This document shows, piece by piece, positions 49,301 to 64,000 of a stretch of 64,000 bases of DNA. Within the stretch, counting starts at the first letter, position 1. Each line of letters opens with the position of its first letter. The notes below the pieces were generated by a model, which saw only the letters and a list, made by a program, of their open reading frames with translations, did no database searches and was not told the origin of the DNA. A program made the position numbers and the translations under genes. Source of the DNA: Aricia agestis (lineage: Eukaryota; Arthropoda; Insecta; Lepidoptera; Lycaenidae); assembly GCF_905147365.1 (NCBI RefSeq), contig NC_056420.1, positions 13,650,001 through 13,714,000 of the forward strand, given 5' to 3'.

Positions 49301-52300
49301 ACGTTGGAGTTGATGGACTTGGTTGTCCAAAAATCGTTGTCGAATGCCACCATGATTACAAAGCAATACTTTTTACACAACCGACATTCGTCATGGGTTA
49401 CAACTGACAATAACAAAGATTATGCTCTATACATGTGCGAATCTAGACCATCAATTATATCGTGAAATATTACACTTTAATTTTATTTAACAGGTTATTT
49501 GACAAATAATTTGAATGCCCGCGATGTTCAATTATCAACCTTAGACGGTCAATAATATTACGCGATACGTGATATTGCACAATAAAATTGATCGTCTAGG
49601 GGCCCGCTAAGTCCATAAAGGACCAACGTAGAGTTTCACATGCACAACAAACCCAACAAACTGACACGTGCGAATGATTAACGATTTCTAAAAAAACCAT
49701 CTGCGAGTGAATTAAACAAAGCTCAAATTTTAATGTATCATCTCAAAATGATTCAGTGTAAAAAATATGGGCCACTTACTGCGGCGAGATCCATTAATCT
49801 CCCGCAGGTCTCCACCCCCGAGTCCTGGGCTTTTTGTGAATGTATGATTTTGGTTTTGTGGTTTTTGTCCCGGATCATTAGATTGTCACGTGCATGAATT
49901 TAGTTATAATTGCTAGTGTGTAGTCTTTATTTTATCTTGAAGATAGTCTAAAATTGACCCTGAATGGACAGAAATAAAATGGTCTTAAATGCACCCAGAA
50001 TTTCCTGAGACAGAATGGGGCGTTTTGTGATCATTCATAACCATAATGTTTTTACTTACTTTTGACGACCTCTGTGGTGGTGAGCTGTTGGTAGCTCAAG
50101 CCGGGGGTCGCGGGTTTGAATCCTGCCGAGGGAACAAAAAGTTTTCAAAAGTTCCTGGGTCATGGTTGTGTATTAAATATGTGTATCATAATATTATAAT
50201 AAAAATCCTTAATATGTGTATAGTATAAAAGTATTAAATATATTTCCGTTGTCTGGTACCCGTAACACAAGTATTCAGGTACTTACCATGCGGCGAGACT
50301 GACGTGGTCTGAAATGTCCATAGATATTATTATTATTACTTACTTACTTGCAAAACTAACTAATTTCAATTGTGTTTATTTTACAACTTTGTTTTTGCTT
50401 ACTATTAATAGTAAAGAATCAACCAAAAACATTTACAACATTTCATTCATGTCGCCTTTCATAATTTTATGTACTTATTTGTATTTTGTATTTCGAAAGT
50501 TACTGTTTTTTGTTACAAAAAATATTTAGCACACTTAACAATTTAAATATAATTAGTTTCTAATCTACCATTAAAGACAATTTTAAATACGATCAATTTA
50601 ATTACAGTATATTTCATTTTGCTTAAGAATTAAAAAGTACAGAAATAACAAAATACCAAAAACGATAATAATGGCAATGGAAAATAGTTCTGTACTAAGC
50701 AGTAATATTATGTAGTAAGCAAGGTACAAACCTGTTGACACAAAGCTAATTATCACAGGTGGTGAACACAATTACTTAGGTGAAAAATGTCGGTGGTCCT
50801 TCGAAATCTGTTCGGCCATTAGGGCGGGGTGATAAACCTGGAGCAGGACATAAGCGGTACACAACACTCCTTTTTATGGTCACACTACAACGATATATCA
50901 GTATAGACTCTACTATTATAATTCCATCTGCGATCTTTGGCATGAGGAAAGAACCGATTTGCTAAACAGCATCCAATGTATTTCTGGAGTTGTATATTAT
51001 GATGATCTCGTAGGCAGCGCAAAGAATTTCCGTGCTTTCAAACTTTTTTGTCATAAATACTATTGGAAACAATCGAACACAAGTATGCCATTATACATTT
51101 TTATGAAGTAGACATATTGTATTAAGTATTTTTTTTCCCGTGGTGCTTCCCCCTCTTGTTCGGACATTAATTGTCATTACAATTTGGCTGTCTCCCGCTT
51201 TGCTTGGGGAGGGAAATTGGATATCTCCAACTTCTCCTACCTTTCTTCTGATTAATTTCGTTGCGGATCCCAAGACAGATTTAGCTTGTCCCTCGGGCAT
51301 CCCTGAGATCATATCAAAGGGTTTTCGTGGTTGGTTGCCACTGTTGATCCTGGCGACACAGGAGTTACAGTGGTGGGAATGTGTGGTGGGCCTTTAAAAA
51401 AATATTAAAATTCCACAAAAAATGGGGTTGCATCAGCAAGGCGCTTACGTTTCTTGCGATCATTTGACAGCAGCAGCATTTGACAGCAACTTAAAACTCA
51501 AACTCGAACATATTCATTCAGAATATTTTTTTAAATGTTTTCTGAACGTCGTAACTACTGCACAATATCTGCTGTCAAATTCCTGTTGCATAGCTGTCGA
51601 GAGAGAGTTGATACGTTAACACACTTTCTAGATTTGGGGTTCTTAGATTAATTTAAAACAGAACCGCTGGTGTAGGCATAATATATTTTCACCGCGGTGC
51701 AGAAGAGAGTCGAAGATAGACGACATGCGTGTGAGATAAACACAATCACAATTAGGTAAGTGATAATCGTATACCATTATGTTACACTTAAGATTAATAT
51801 GATTACGGTTATTTATATTACAAATATAGTTGTTACTTGTTATTATACTTATTTGTGCGAAAAATCTGTGTATCTAGTTCATTTCACATCAAAGCTGTCC
51901 ACGTAATATTATGGTTCGGAGTCATTAGTACTGGACGCCAAATTTACCGTACAATTTTCTGCACAATGTACCTTACTCCCTCGGCTTTGAGTTCAGATTG
52001 CAGTGTGGATGCTGAGCAGGCTTATTTGCTGTACTTCCTATGGTGCTTGTTATAGCGTGATTCGCCTTCTCCGTATATTTGTTTATCTCGTGGGAGAAAT
52101 TCTGTTTCTCTTTATTTTTTCTTTCAACTTTCGCAATATTTGTCTGCCACCTGGAATCGCCTATACAAATATTTATGTTGGTACGATCAGAGAAGTTAAT
52201 TCCTAGGCAGATGGTAGACCTACGTAATTTGGTTGCTTTATGTCAAACCCAGCCGACAGATCACAATTAACATTGAATTGACATGATCCAACCAAATGAG

Positions 52301-55300
52301 GTTGGTCTGTCAACTGCCTAGGAATCAATTTCCTCGATGGTACTATTGTATTTTTTTGCGTTTAATTTTTATGAAAAATATAATTCGGCAAGGTGAATGA
52401 TGGTAGTAGGGCAACAAAATGTTGCGAAACAGCGTTATTTTAAATAAAAAATTAACAAAAAGTAAAAACATCTGTTTGTACTTAATATTTTATACTCCTT
52501 TATACTATTGAAGATCACTTTCGCATTAATTTTATAAAATGCTATCTAGGGATTAAAATCCTACAGAAGTTTTACTTCAAAAACTGAAGATCATCAAAAC
52601 ATAATCGCCAGAACTCATCAATGAACAGTAAAAAGGTACGAAACGGTTTGTCGAACAGAACTAGTGACTTTGATGCGATCAAAGCGACGTAAGTATACGA
52701 CATGATTGTGTGAGTGTTGCCATACTTCTGGGTTTTCCTGGATTTGTCCGAGTTTGAATCCCATTTTTTAACCGACTTCCAAAAAGGAGGAGGTAATATG
52801 TTTGGCTGTGGATATTTTTTTTTGTTAAATATTATTATGTACTTAGTTGCAGTTGTTCAGGTAAAAACAAACATCTATAAATAAATAAAATTGGATCGTA
52901 TGCCAACATCAACAGCTATTTTGCAGGTCGTAAGTATTGGTTGGTAAATGCGTCGCCTATTTTATTAATTTCAGATAATTACAACGAAACGACAGAAAAA
53001 TTACCTTAATTTTAATTTGTATACCTTTTTTAGATTAAAAATAATCATATTGTGTCCAGCTTTTCGCCTGCAATAATCGGCTTTTCGCCTGTAATCGGGA
53101 TTTTGATCTGTCATGTCCTAGTTTTATCTTCAAAGATGGCAACTCTACATGACGTATTCGACATACCTACCCCGACAATGTCTTTGTGGTGCTTGTGAGA
53201 CGCCTATCACTTTACCATTCCTTAACGATACAGGTGTATAAATATCACTTATAACACGACAATAATTCGTATTCGTTGGTAGATAACTATTAAGCTACTG
53301 TTGTTTTTGGGAAAATATATTAAACAGGGTGTAACATAGATATAGTAAGTACGATCAGAGAAATTGTTTCATAAGCAGATGGCGGACCATAAAATTAATA
53401 TACCTAGCGGAATAGAGGAACAAAGGCCTGAGCAAGAGAGATGTCACTATTAGTAACACTGCGTGAAACGTGTTGAACAAAGAGACGTGTGATACATGAC
53501 AGCAGCACTCTTTTTTTGACGTCCAGTCGGCACGTGCCGCACGTTGACAATTTAATCTCATAGAAATCATGTTCAATCATGCTTGTGTAAGTGTATACGT
53601 ACACACATATGAAACCAATTTCGGTTTCGTTTGATAGCTCGAGATTGTTGCTCTATTCCGCTAGGTATAATAATTACTATAATATGTGGCGGACCTATGT
53701 AAAATGGTAGCGTTATGTCAAATCCAGCCGGCAGATCATGACAAATATTGAATTTGAGCTATTTTTTAACCCCCGAAAAAGATTAAGGGTGTTATAAGTT
53801 TAATTATGGATCTGTGTTTGTGAGTCTGTCCATGGCATTCTTGCATGATGATTGATGCATCCAATAGGGTGGATGCATTTTGATTTGGTTTTTCTTTGTT
53901 TGAAAGCTGATATGACTAACGTTTTAGACGATTTTAATTTAAAAAAAACGTTCTCGTAATGTTTTTATTAAACTCTTTTGAAAAATCGAGCCAATTTTCC
54001 TATCTGTGAGTCTGCCGCCATCTATTTTGTACCCGAAAAAAAACGTAGCGTATAATCGTGAAACGCGATCAAAAATTTTGAAATCTGCGTAACATAATAT
54101 TATGATGTAACAAAGTCAGAAATGAATTATCCTTGCTCGAGATTGGACGTATATCCCCACAACGTGGGTGGCAAAACAACGTTTGTCGAACTAGTAGAAA
54201 TATATAAATCGTTCTAGCAATTCAATACGACGACCTCTGTTGCTCAGTTGGTGGGCTGTTGGTAGCTCAAGCCGGGGGTCGCGGGTTCGACTCCCGCCGA
54301 CGGAACAAAAAGTTTTCAAAGTTCCTGAGTCATGGATGTGTATTAAATTTATTATGTGTGTCATAATATAATAAAAATCTTAAATATAAAATTATTAAAT
54401 ATATTTCCGTTGTCTGGTACCTGTAACGCAAGTCCTTCAGGTACTTAGCACGGGGCCAGACTGACGTGGTGTGAAGCGTCCATAAATAATTATATTAAAT
54501 ATTAAAATACCTTTGCCCAGCAGTGGGACACTGTAGGCTGATAATAATAATAATAATTAAAATACGGTATATGCTTAAAATAGGGAATTCTAGTTGCGAA
54601 GCGAAGTCCTCAGTATAGTCATGATTGAAACTCAGTTAATCATACGTTCATTTAACCAAACTTGATAAATAATTCTGAACCTGCAGCGAGCATAATTGAG
54701 TTGTTGTTTGTCTGTTTGTTCGTCAACAGCCGCACTAAACAGACGTGTGTTTGGGGAAATTAAAAACAAAGTTAACATAGTAATGGTCAATGAGGAATAA
54801 AACCAGTGACATTAAGAACAAAATATGACAGTAAAAATAAACTTTGTTACGTCACAGAATAAAAGTATCTAGTAGACCATCCTCACATTAGATCGCCCAT
54901 TAGAATATATAAGTGTTGCTGGAACGCTAGGCAGCACCATTACAAAATATAGTTAACAAAAAGTTTTGTTCGAGATTCGAAAACGTTTCTGATAGTTTTC
55001 TGATATATAGGTTTAAAGATATTTTATTCTCATTAAGACTTACAATATGTCACTTACATGAGAGCAAAAAAAATTATAACAATGAAATATGTTGCGTTCG
55101 TCAGTTAGCAACTAAATAATATTCACTCGGTGTTTAATTTAATATTTATAATTGATAAAATAAGAGAGCTCTATTCTACCCTTTCTAAACACTGAATTAT
55201 TTGGTAAAGGCAATTTCTTGCCTTTACCAAACAAGTCAGTGTACTCTGATCTATATGATATTTTCGATTATATGATTTTGGAGCCGGATTTTAAAAACAT

Positions 55301-58300
55301 TGAGTGAATTTACATTTCGTATGTTAGAAGGTATTTTATTATATAACTGTGCTCCTTCAAATGTAATATTTTTTTTCCCATAATTTGTGCGTGTTTTTGG
55401 TAGCACTAGAAGACTGGCACGTCGGTTACTACGTTTGCTTACATCTCTACGGTAAGTAAAATTAAGATCCGTCTGTACTTTTTTATTGAGACATTTCCAT
55501 ATAAAAATACAAGTTGTAAATGTATATAATTGTCGAATGTTCATTATTTTTGTGTCACTGTAGATTTTTTTAGTAGCAGTAAGTCGTGGTAGTGAAAATA
55601 ACATTTTAATGATTTTATTTTGCAGGATCTGAATGTCTGACAGTTTTGTTCTGGACGAGCTTCCCCATATTTCGATTAAATGCAAGATGTGTGGTTTTAC
55701 AAGGGCATTATAAATAGTATATCTTAATTTGTGTGGTATAACTTGAGCGATGTTACGCAGGGAGCCAAGGAGCGATGAGAGTCTCAATCTAATATGTTCA
55801 ATATGGTTGTTCCACGATAGAGCATTGTCTATCCGTAGGCCTAAATATTTTTCACATGATTTTTGTTCCAGAGTTACATTATTGATTGAAAGCGGCTGGT
55901 GTGATTGTATTATTTTATTCTTTGCTTTAAAAATCATGAAACAACTTTTTGCAGCATTAATGGTAAGTAGATTTACTCGAAACCATGATTGAAGAGCATT
56001 TAGATCTGATTGAGCTTTTCTAATGATATCTTGAATAGAGGATCCAAAATAAAAAAGGCAGGTATCATCTGCATATAGAGTAAGTAGACCGTGTAGTCCT
56101 ATTTTACAGATATTATTTATGTAGATAAGGAAGAACAACGGGCCTAATATTGACCCTTGAGGGACTCCACACGTAATTGGTTCAGGATCACTTTCAACTT
56201 CATTTATTTTTACAATTTGTATTCGATTTTGTAAGTATGATTCCAAAATTTTTAGAGCGTGATCCGTAATATTGAGGGACTTTAATTTTGCCAATAGACG
56301 TTTATGGCTTACGGTGTCGAATGCCTTTTTGAGGTCAATAAATATACCAAGGACAATTTTTTTATCATTAATATTATGTTTTATTTTAGTAATAAGGTCT
56401 GCTGTTGCTGTTAAGGTGTTGCGTTTTGGACGAAACCCGTACTGACGGTCCGTAATAAAATTAATTTGTTCTAAATATGTATAGAGACGTTCATAGATTA
56501 TTTTTTCTAAGATTTTTGATAAGACTGGGAGCACCGATATGGGCCTGTAATTTCCAGGATCCATCGTTGACCCAGTTTTATGTATAGGGCTTACTTTGGC
56601 TATTTTCAAAGAGTCAGGAAAAACACCTTCACTCAGCAACTTATTAAAGCATATACACATACTTTCTGTGATTGAGTTTTTTAGACATTTTATAGCTTTT
56701 GTCGTAATACTGTCAATACCGACACTACAATTAGAATCTAGGCTGTCGATTATTCTGGAAATTTCAGAAACCGTACATGGCCTTAATGTTGATAACTCGT
56801 CAGCTATAAACTGTTGGTCTGAAAAAGCACTACTGAGGCTTTTATCAGAAACTACGGGTATTTCTTTTGCTAAAAGTGGTCCTATTGTCGCAAAATACTT
56901 ATTGAATACTTGGCAAATTTCTTTAGGGTTCGTAATCAAATTTGAGTTTATTAATAATTTTGGAGGAGCACAGTTCTGTTTTAACTTATTATTCGCTAAT
57001 GTGTTAATAAGATTCCATAAGCTTTTTGGTTTGGTGCTACATTTTGTAAATTGTTCATAGTAATAAGATTTCTTAGTGTTTTGTATAATTTTAGTGACGT
57101 AGTTTCTCTTCTTGATAAAGTTTGTTTTTATTGATTCATCGTCAGGGTTTTTTTTGTGTTCAGTCCATAAATAATTCCGTTGAGTTATTTCATCTATGAT
57201 AGTTTTGTTAATCCAGTCTTTTTGTGGTAAGTTAAGTATTTTAGTTTTTGTAGTTTTGCTGTATTGAATCGATTTTTTTATTTTATTTTCCATTTCAGTA
57301 AAGTTTTGATTATCATGGCTTGTATTAAATGAAATTTGTAGTTTTTTGTAATCTATTGCTTCGTATTGATATTTTGTTTTCGGTTGGGGTTTTATCTTTT
57401 TTATTTCTAAGTAAATTTGTTTATGATCTGACATAGGGGAATCTATTATAGCCATGTGAAAGTAGTCATTTTTTAGGTTCGAACTGACGTGGTCTATGAT
57501 AGATTTCCTTGTAGCAGAATCTCTTGTACAATATTTCTTTCCAATTTTATTTATGATTGTGTATCCAGCATACTTAATTATATCCTTATACTGTTTGGTC
57601 TTCCTATCTGTAGCCATAAGATCAATATTGAAGTCACCGAAGACCACTGCACGTTTTCGTTGTTGCAGTTGGATATTAAGTTCCTCGAGAAAGTCTTTAC
57701 AATTGTTATCACCTGGATAATAGACTACTCCTATTTGTAAAGCGTATTTGTCAAGTTCTATCCATAAGTAGTTGTTTCCCATGTGGTACTTTGATTGTGA
57801 TAGACTGTGCTTAATATCATTATGTATGTAAGCTGAAACACCTCCGCCCTTGATATCCGTTCTAAAGTTGAAGTAATGTGTGTAGCCGTCCAATTGCAAT
57901 TGCGAAGCTTGTAATTCTGAGTGAATCCACGTTTCTGTTATTAATATTGCGTGTATAGTTTTTTCGAATGATTTTATGATACATTTTAGCTCATCGAGCT
58001 TTCCTTTTTTTCGTATGCTACGTGCATTGATGTAGAAAAATCTTAAGCGAGATTTTCCAGTTTGTAGGGTCTGGTAATTGTTATGGATGTGGTAAGTATT
58101 CTTATTATTAATATTTATTGGTACTATTGGTAGTTTTTTGTTGGTGCTTTTATAATCGTAGGTGTTCCATTTATGTATTTTATTATCAGATCATTTTCTC
58201 CATTTTTCATTCGGCGATCTAATTCTTCTTTAAGTATTTTAAAGTATTTCTGTTGCATTTGGGTTTGGTCAGAGAAGATCTTTATTCCGTTTGGTAGTTT

Positions 58301-61300
58301 GTCCTTATTGCGTAACAGATATTTAACTGGTTCCGAGGTTTCATAACATGCCTTGATTCTTCGGTTTTTGCCGGGCGTGTATTTCCCAATTCTTATTAGT
58401 TTGATCGGTTTTGGCAGATCTTCCTTTATTGCAAAAGTTATTTTTAAGATATCGCTTAGATCTTGCTGTATTCGATCTTCTGCGCTCGATAATATCTGTT
58501 CAGGTATGCCCGATATGATTAAATTTTTCTCTCTCAGCGAGCGATTACGCACTTCTTGTATAATTTTTTCATTAACAGGTGGCTGGTTTGAGTTTTGAGT
58601 TGTCGGGGTCTGTAGTTTGAGGTGAGTAATTTCTGATTCTAAGGAGATAATTTTACCCTTATCCATGGTTATTTGATTTTCTAGTCTCGTCATGTTACTT
58701 TTCATGTCATTTTGTCCCGTAGCCAGATTCAATGTTGAAGATTCAATTATATTAATTTTCTGTTCATTGTCGCGAACTAGGCTTAGAGTTTTTTCGTTGG
58801 ATATCTTTAATTCAGAGATATCTTTTTTTACCTCTTCTAAATTTTCCTGTAATTTCTCAATAATCTTCTGGTTCGAATCTACATATTTTTCTAAAAGCGT
58901 TCCAATACGATTCAATTCTGAGCGAACATCTTTTATCTCACACGAACATGAGCAATCCTGGTCAAGAGGTTGCTTTCGTTTTCTCAGAGTAATTTGACGT
59001 TCCTCGGAGGGGACGTTCAGTTTTGTCAAGTCCGGGTAGGATCCACTGCCTTTGCTACTACATTGAGGTGGTGATCGTTGCAAGTTCATATTTATATTGC
59101 AATAGTAGCGAGGTATGTCGTACGTCAATAGTATAACAATTTGTGTGGTGCGATATTATAAATAAAACAACACAATGCAAATCGCAGAAACAGCTAAACT
59201 TGCGCGCGATACTGTATTTTGCATTCAATTACAGCGCGGCGCGCGCACGGCGGCGGCTTCGTAGGCAAACTTGTGCGCAGCACTGTACCTCGCATACGGC
59301 GTATCGGGAGTGAGCGGGTTGAAAAATGCAGTTGTCTTGTTCTCGCGGGGGCGAAGAGTGGTGCGCGCGGTGCAGCGCACACGCAGTCTGTTGCACGGCA
59401 CACGATGAAAACAGCTCAACCGACGGCTACTTCACATAACGCTTTATGCTTAGTCACTTACGTAGTAATGTTCAAATTCGAATAGCACTTATTAATTTAC
59501 TTTCAATTTCAAACTTGTACACGTCTGCTCTGAGCGACTGACGAACGGTTATAGATATTATATTAATATCTGCCACTTATCGAATTTTCGTCGTATTTAT
59601 TTGCTATAATAGGAGTATAATATGCTAGATTGACCCGCTTACTGGGTTAAAGCAAGACTGATCAGGTCTCAGGTCCATCATTGAGAATATCAAAAAAGAA
59701 TGAAAAAAGAAAAAAAATCGTCATAATTAGCCGGATGGACGTTTCCTGTAACCAAATGACTTCCTCAACGACCTTACTGACTAATTGATAGGGATGTGAC
59801 TGATGAATATGCGGTTGTCACAGTACATAGATCGTACATGTCATACGTGGGAAAGCCATGCTTCGGCACGAATGGGTCGGCTCGACCGGAGAAATACCAC
59901 GTTCTCACAGAAAACCGGCGTGAAACAGCGCTAGCGCTGTGTTTCGTCGAGTGAGTGAGTTTACCGGAGGCCCAATCCCCTACCCTATTCCCTTCCCTAC
60001 CCTCCCCAATTCCCTTCCCATCCCTATCCTCCCCTATTACCCTATTCCCTCTTAAAAGGCCGGCAACGCACCTGCAGCTCTTCTGATGCTGCGAGTGTCC
60101 ATGGGCGACGGAAGTTGCTTTCCATCAGGTGACCCGTTTGCTCGTTTGCCCCCTTATTTCATAAAAAAAAATAACATAGTATTATAAATGGAATCACTCC
60201 ATTATTTTTTTGTGAAATGCGGACAATTAAGAAAGCTTCAAAATATTTTAATTTTGTCTCTTATGTGGATTGAAGATACCGTAATAAAATTAATTATTTA
60301 ATAATGTTCCGTTTTACAACAATACGACGTCTTTTGTTATAATTGTAATAACTTTATAAAAAAAATAATTAGGTACAATATAACATTACTTACTTCTAAT
60401 ACTTCTACTTCTATTCCTATTTGAGTGGTATTGTACCTTTTTAATGAGACTTACCGAGAATTATCTTCAAGATAATTTATTGACCGAATACCGAATACTG
60501 TCCACATATTCGGCACATCACTACTAATTATGTATAATTTGACGTAGAACAAATACCTTCAAATGACATCACAAATTAACCATGCTACCGCATATCAAAG
60601 AAAAATCCACTGATCTGTCGACTAGTTCATCAACTGGTAAAGCGACCGGTCGGTGTTTAAAATTACTTCAAAGGTCTTGTCCTTTGATTCTACCGCGTGA
60701 CTTTTTCTATTTTTGTATGCGGTTCAAAGATTGAGTAAGGATAAGTATTGATCACCCACATTTTTGTCTGCATGTTGTTGGAATTCAATTTGATTTAATG
60801 TAAAACAATCTGAATAACTATCTTGATATTTATGGTCCTAGTGTATTCTTTTATTGTTCACTGAATATAAAGGTACATTTAAATTAGTTGCATTTTAATT
60901 GCCAACACTACATTAACATTGTTTACTTAAAGAAGACAAAAAAATTGAACGCTGCACTGGTTAAGTACAAATAAATAACTTGAATGACTTCGTAACTTAA
61001 AATATTAATATGACATTTAATTATTATTTATAAACTTGCATAATTCTTTTCGACAAAGATAGCTAGAGACATTTTGAGTCTGAAATAGAGCCCCCTCCTT
61101 ACCACAGTATTTCATCTTTCATATCAGTAAATAATATTCAGGTCTCTTTAATTTAATTTTGTTCCTGTGATTTTCCATTTAATAATTATTCCTCGTAGTG
61201 AATAAAATACTTCAATAGATACGTCATAATGGAACAAAATACGACGACATGAGCTTTAATAATTCTCCTTTTGGAAATAAAACGATATCTATAATAATAA

Positions 61301-64000
61301 ATTGTAAATATTATATTACTTACTGTCTATGTAGTAAGTAATATTTAATTATAATAATAATTCATTTATTTCATACCATTTTACATTATCAGACTTAGTT
61401 TCTACTTTTATTTACAATTAATTATATGAGTTGTCAGTTATAAATACATACTTGTTAAAAAAGTGTAACTCCTTTTTACATATTATCACAGACATAGATC
61501 AAGATAGATACCGCATGTGTATGTACTTCGCGTGCCATGTCGCGTTCCCAAACGACGAGCATTGCTCGTCTTTCGAAAGTCTTTTCTTTAGTCTGCTATT
61601 GGAATCGGACGTCAATCGGATTAAAAATGCCTAAATGCCTAATTATGCCATATTTAGCTGTATAAATTCGAATAGAAACGTTGGCCTAGATAATGGACAC
61701 GTTTCTTATCATCGGTACGTCACAGTAGCTAGAAAAAAAGTGGCACGCTCGTTGGCATACAAATGGAGGGATATGCGGTATCAATCTTCATCTATGTCTG
61801 TGCATATTATACTTTGATGTATTAATTTCAAATAACTCATCCATACTAATATTATTAATGCGTAAGTGTGTCTGTCTGTCTGTTACCTCTTCACGCCCAA
61901 ATCGCTCAACCGATTTTGCTGAAATATGGTATGAAGATACTTTGAGTCCAAGGAAAGGACAAAGGTAACTTTTTATCCTAGAAAAAACGTAGTTCGAGCG
62001 TTATCTAGTAAAATTACATTTTAATGTCTGGGTTGTCACTAAATACATACTTTCAATATTATAAATCACTTATTTCAATAGAATTGAATGTTGAACTAGC
62101 GAGAATCGCTAACATTAAGTCCTGTAACGAACATGTTAAGGACATTTCAGTGCATTATTAAATGGTGCATTTGAAACGCATAATGCAAGACACAATGGGC
62201 GTGTCGTTTAAGCCCGGGATCGCGGACAATCCCGGGGAATCCCGTACAAATGGTGCCCGGGATAGGACTTAATCGAAATATTACGGTCCAGGCACTGCAA
62301 TACGTTCGTCGGTAATACTGGAGTAACAGTTCCATTTGTCTATCACTGTTCAGTTTACTCGCAGTGGGGTAAGAGATACCAAAGTTTTTAGTTTACTTCC
62401 ATAGTCTTTTCACGTTAAAAATACAACTAAAATAAGTAAAATGTCGAAAGAGTCTAGTGGAACTATACTCTACAGTCTGTAGAGCTATTTGATGCCTGCC
62501 ATATTTTACTGTTAAGACATATTATTTTTATAAGTGTTGACCCATGAGACGTGGGAGAGCCATGCTTTGGCACGATTGGACGGCTTGACCGGAGAAATAC
62601 CACGCTCTCACAGAAGACCGGCGTGAAACAGCGCTTGCGCTGTGTTTCGCCGAGTGAGTGAGTTTACCGGAGGTCCAATCCCCTACCCTATTCCTTTCCC
62701 TTCCCTCCCCTCCCCTATTACCCTGTTCCCTCTTAAAAGGCCGGCAACGCACCTGCAGCTCTTCTGATGCTGCGAGTGTCCATGGCCGACGGAAGTTGCT
62801 TTCCATCAGGTGACCCGTTTGCTCGTTTACCCCCATATTTCATTAAAAAAAAACATGTTTATTTACCTACTAGCCATTGTACCGTCAGTACAGCAAGATG
62901 GCGGACCTACGTTGAATTCTGGTCGGCTTCTGTCGATTTCACGATAATCGTGATCTGTCGGTTAGTGTGACCTTGATAAAACCCGAACAAATTACGGGGT
63001 ATGCCTGCCATCTACATACGTACATTAACATCGAACTCCCTAGCACAACCCTACACTTATGTCAGTACCTAACATAAAGTTAATATACCTAGCGGAATAG
63101 AGCAACAATCGCGAGCTGTCAAACGTAACCGAAATTGGTTTCATCTGTGTGTAAAAATATATGTACGTATACACTTACACAAGCATGATTGAACATGATT
63201 TCTATGAGATTAAATTGTCAACGTGCGGCACGTGCCGACTGGACGTCAAAAAAAGAATGCTGCTGTCATGTATCACACGTCTCTTTTTACCACGCAGTGT
63301 TACTGATAGTGACATCTCTCTTACTCAGGCCTTTGTTTCTCTATTCCGCTAGGTTAATATCTTTATGATACCTAATAAAAATTTTCAAATTATTCCGAAT
63401 TTAAAATTCAATTGGTTGGAAACCGCAATGTATTACCGCTCAATACTCCCCCAGTGGGGAGGTCGGGGTCAAACACACAGACACTTCATTATTAGTTAAC
63501 GACCGCGGAATGTTCGGTAATTTTTGAAGATATATTGTATTGTACGTGACAATTTATTGCAATTTATTCGGTGCGGTACTTTCAATTCTTTGTTACGGGG
63601 AATTATACTGTCGCATTTTGGCGTTGCGGATACTTTTGGTTATAACGGGATAATGTGTGTTGTAAAAATAAGTAAATTATAAGGGCCTAGTGAAATAAAT
63701 TCTACATCTTTTTTTTTATGAAATAATGCAAACGAGCAAACGGGTCACCTGATGGAAAGCAACTTCCGTCGCCCATGGACACTCGCAGCATCAGAAGAGC
63801 TGCAGGTGCGTTGCCGGCCTTTTTAGAGGGAATAGGGTAATAGGGGAGGGGAGGGGAAGGCATAGGGGAGGGTAGAGAAAGGAAAAGGGTAGGGGATGGG
63901 GCCTCCGGTAAACTCACTCCCTCGGCGAAACACAGCGCAAGCGCTGTTTCACGCCGGTTTTCTGTGAGAACGTGGTATTTCTCCGGTCGAGCCGGCCCAT

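Overview
The window is eukaryotic nuclear DNA and almost certainly comes from a moth or butterfly (Lepidoptera). It is AT-rich and has no bacterial-style gene packing. I found no convincing exon of a single-copy host gene. Nearly everything recognisable is transposable element (TE) sequence of kinds familiar from lepidopteran genomes: a mariner transposon, short Helitron-like elements with 5' TC and 3' CTAG ends, tRNA-headed SINEs with ATT tails, many palindromic MITEs, and several non-LTR retrotransposons (LINEs). The lepidopteran assignment and the family names are recognition from memory; no database search was run.

Layout. 1-1.2 kb: two decayed reverse transcriptase (RT) remnants on the minus strand. 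2.7-5 kb: hairpins, SINE-A and MITEs. 8.6-10.7 kb: a MITE, a tRNA-SINE and a three-level nest (Helitron > hAT-like > SINE-A plus repeat B). 13-13.6 kb: a hAT remnant that keeps a scrap of transposase C-terminus. 15-17.8 kb: SINE-T and MITEs. 20.3-25.5 kb: Helitron-like elements, a MITE split by a SINE, and a long-TIR MITE. 25-27.5 kb: hAT-type MITEs, a foldback, and a SINE nested in a MITE. 29-30 kb: a second Helitron-like family. 30.8-32.1 kb: a full-length mariner with one nonsense codon. 32-36 kb: nested LINE-like repeats and a foldback. 36-41 kb: MITEs and SINE-A copies, one rearranged into a palindrome. 41.1-43.6 kb: a 5'-truncated LINE with three lesions. 44.9-49.6 kb: a THAP-like fragment, SINE-T, Helitrons, and a piggyBac-type MITE inserted in a foldback. 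50-54.5 kb: tRNA-SINEs and an inverted duplicate of the 25-kb segment. 55.0-59.5 kb (minus): an apparently intact two-ORF LINE. 59.8-64 kb: more SINE-A, MITE and Helitron copies.

The only long intact coding unit is the 55-59.5 kb LINE. ORF1 has a coiled coil and an RNA-binding region; ORF2 has an APE endonuclease and an RT. Its ORF2 frame lacks an upstream ATG, overlaps the end of ORF1 in the -1 frame, and the overlap holds the heptamer A_AAA_AAC three codons before the ORF1 stop. This suggests -1 frameshifting or another coupled translation mode. Many of the other elements are probably mobilised in trans: SINEs by LINEs, and MITEs by hAT, piggyBac or other transposases not encoded here.
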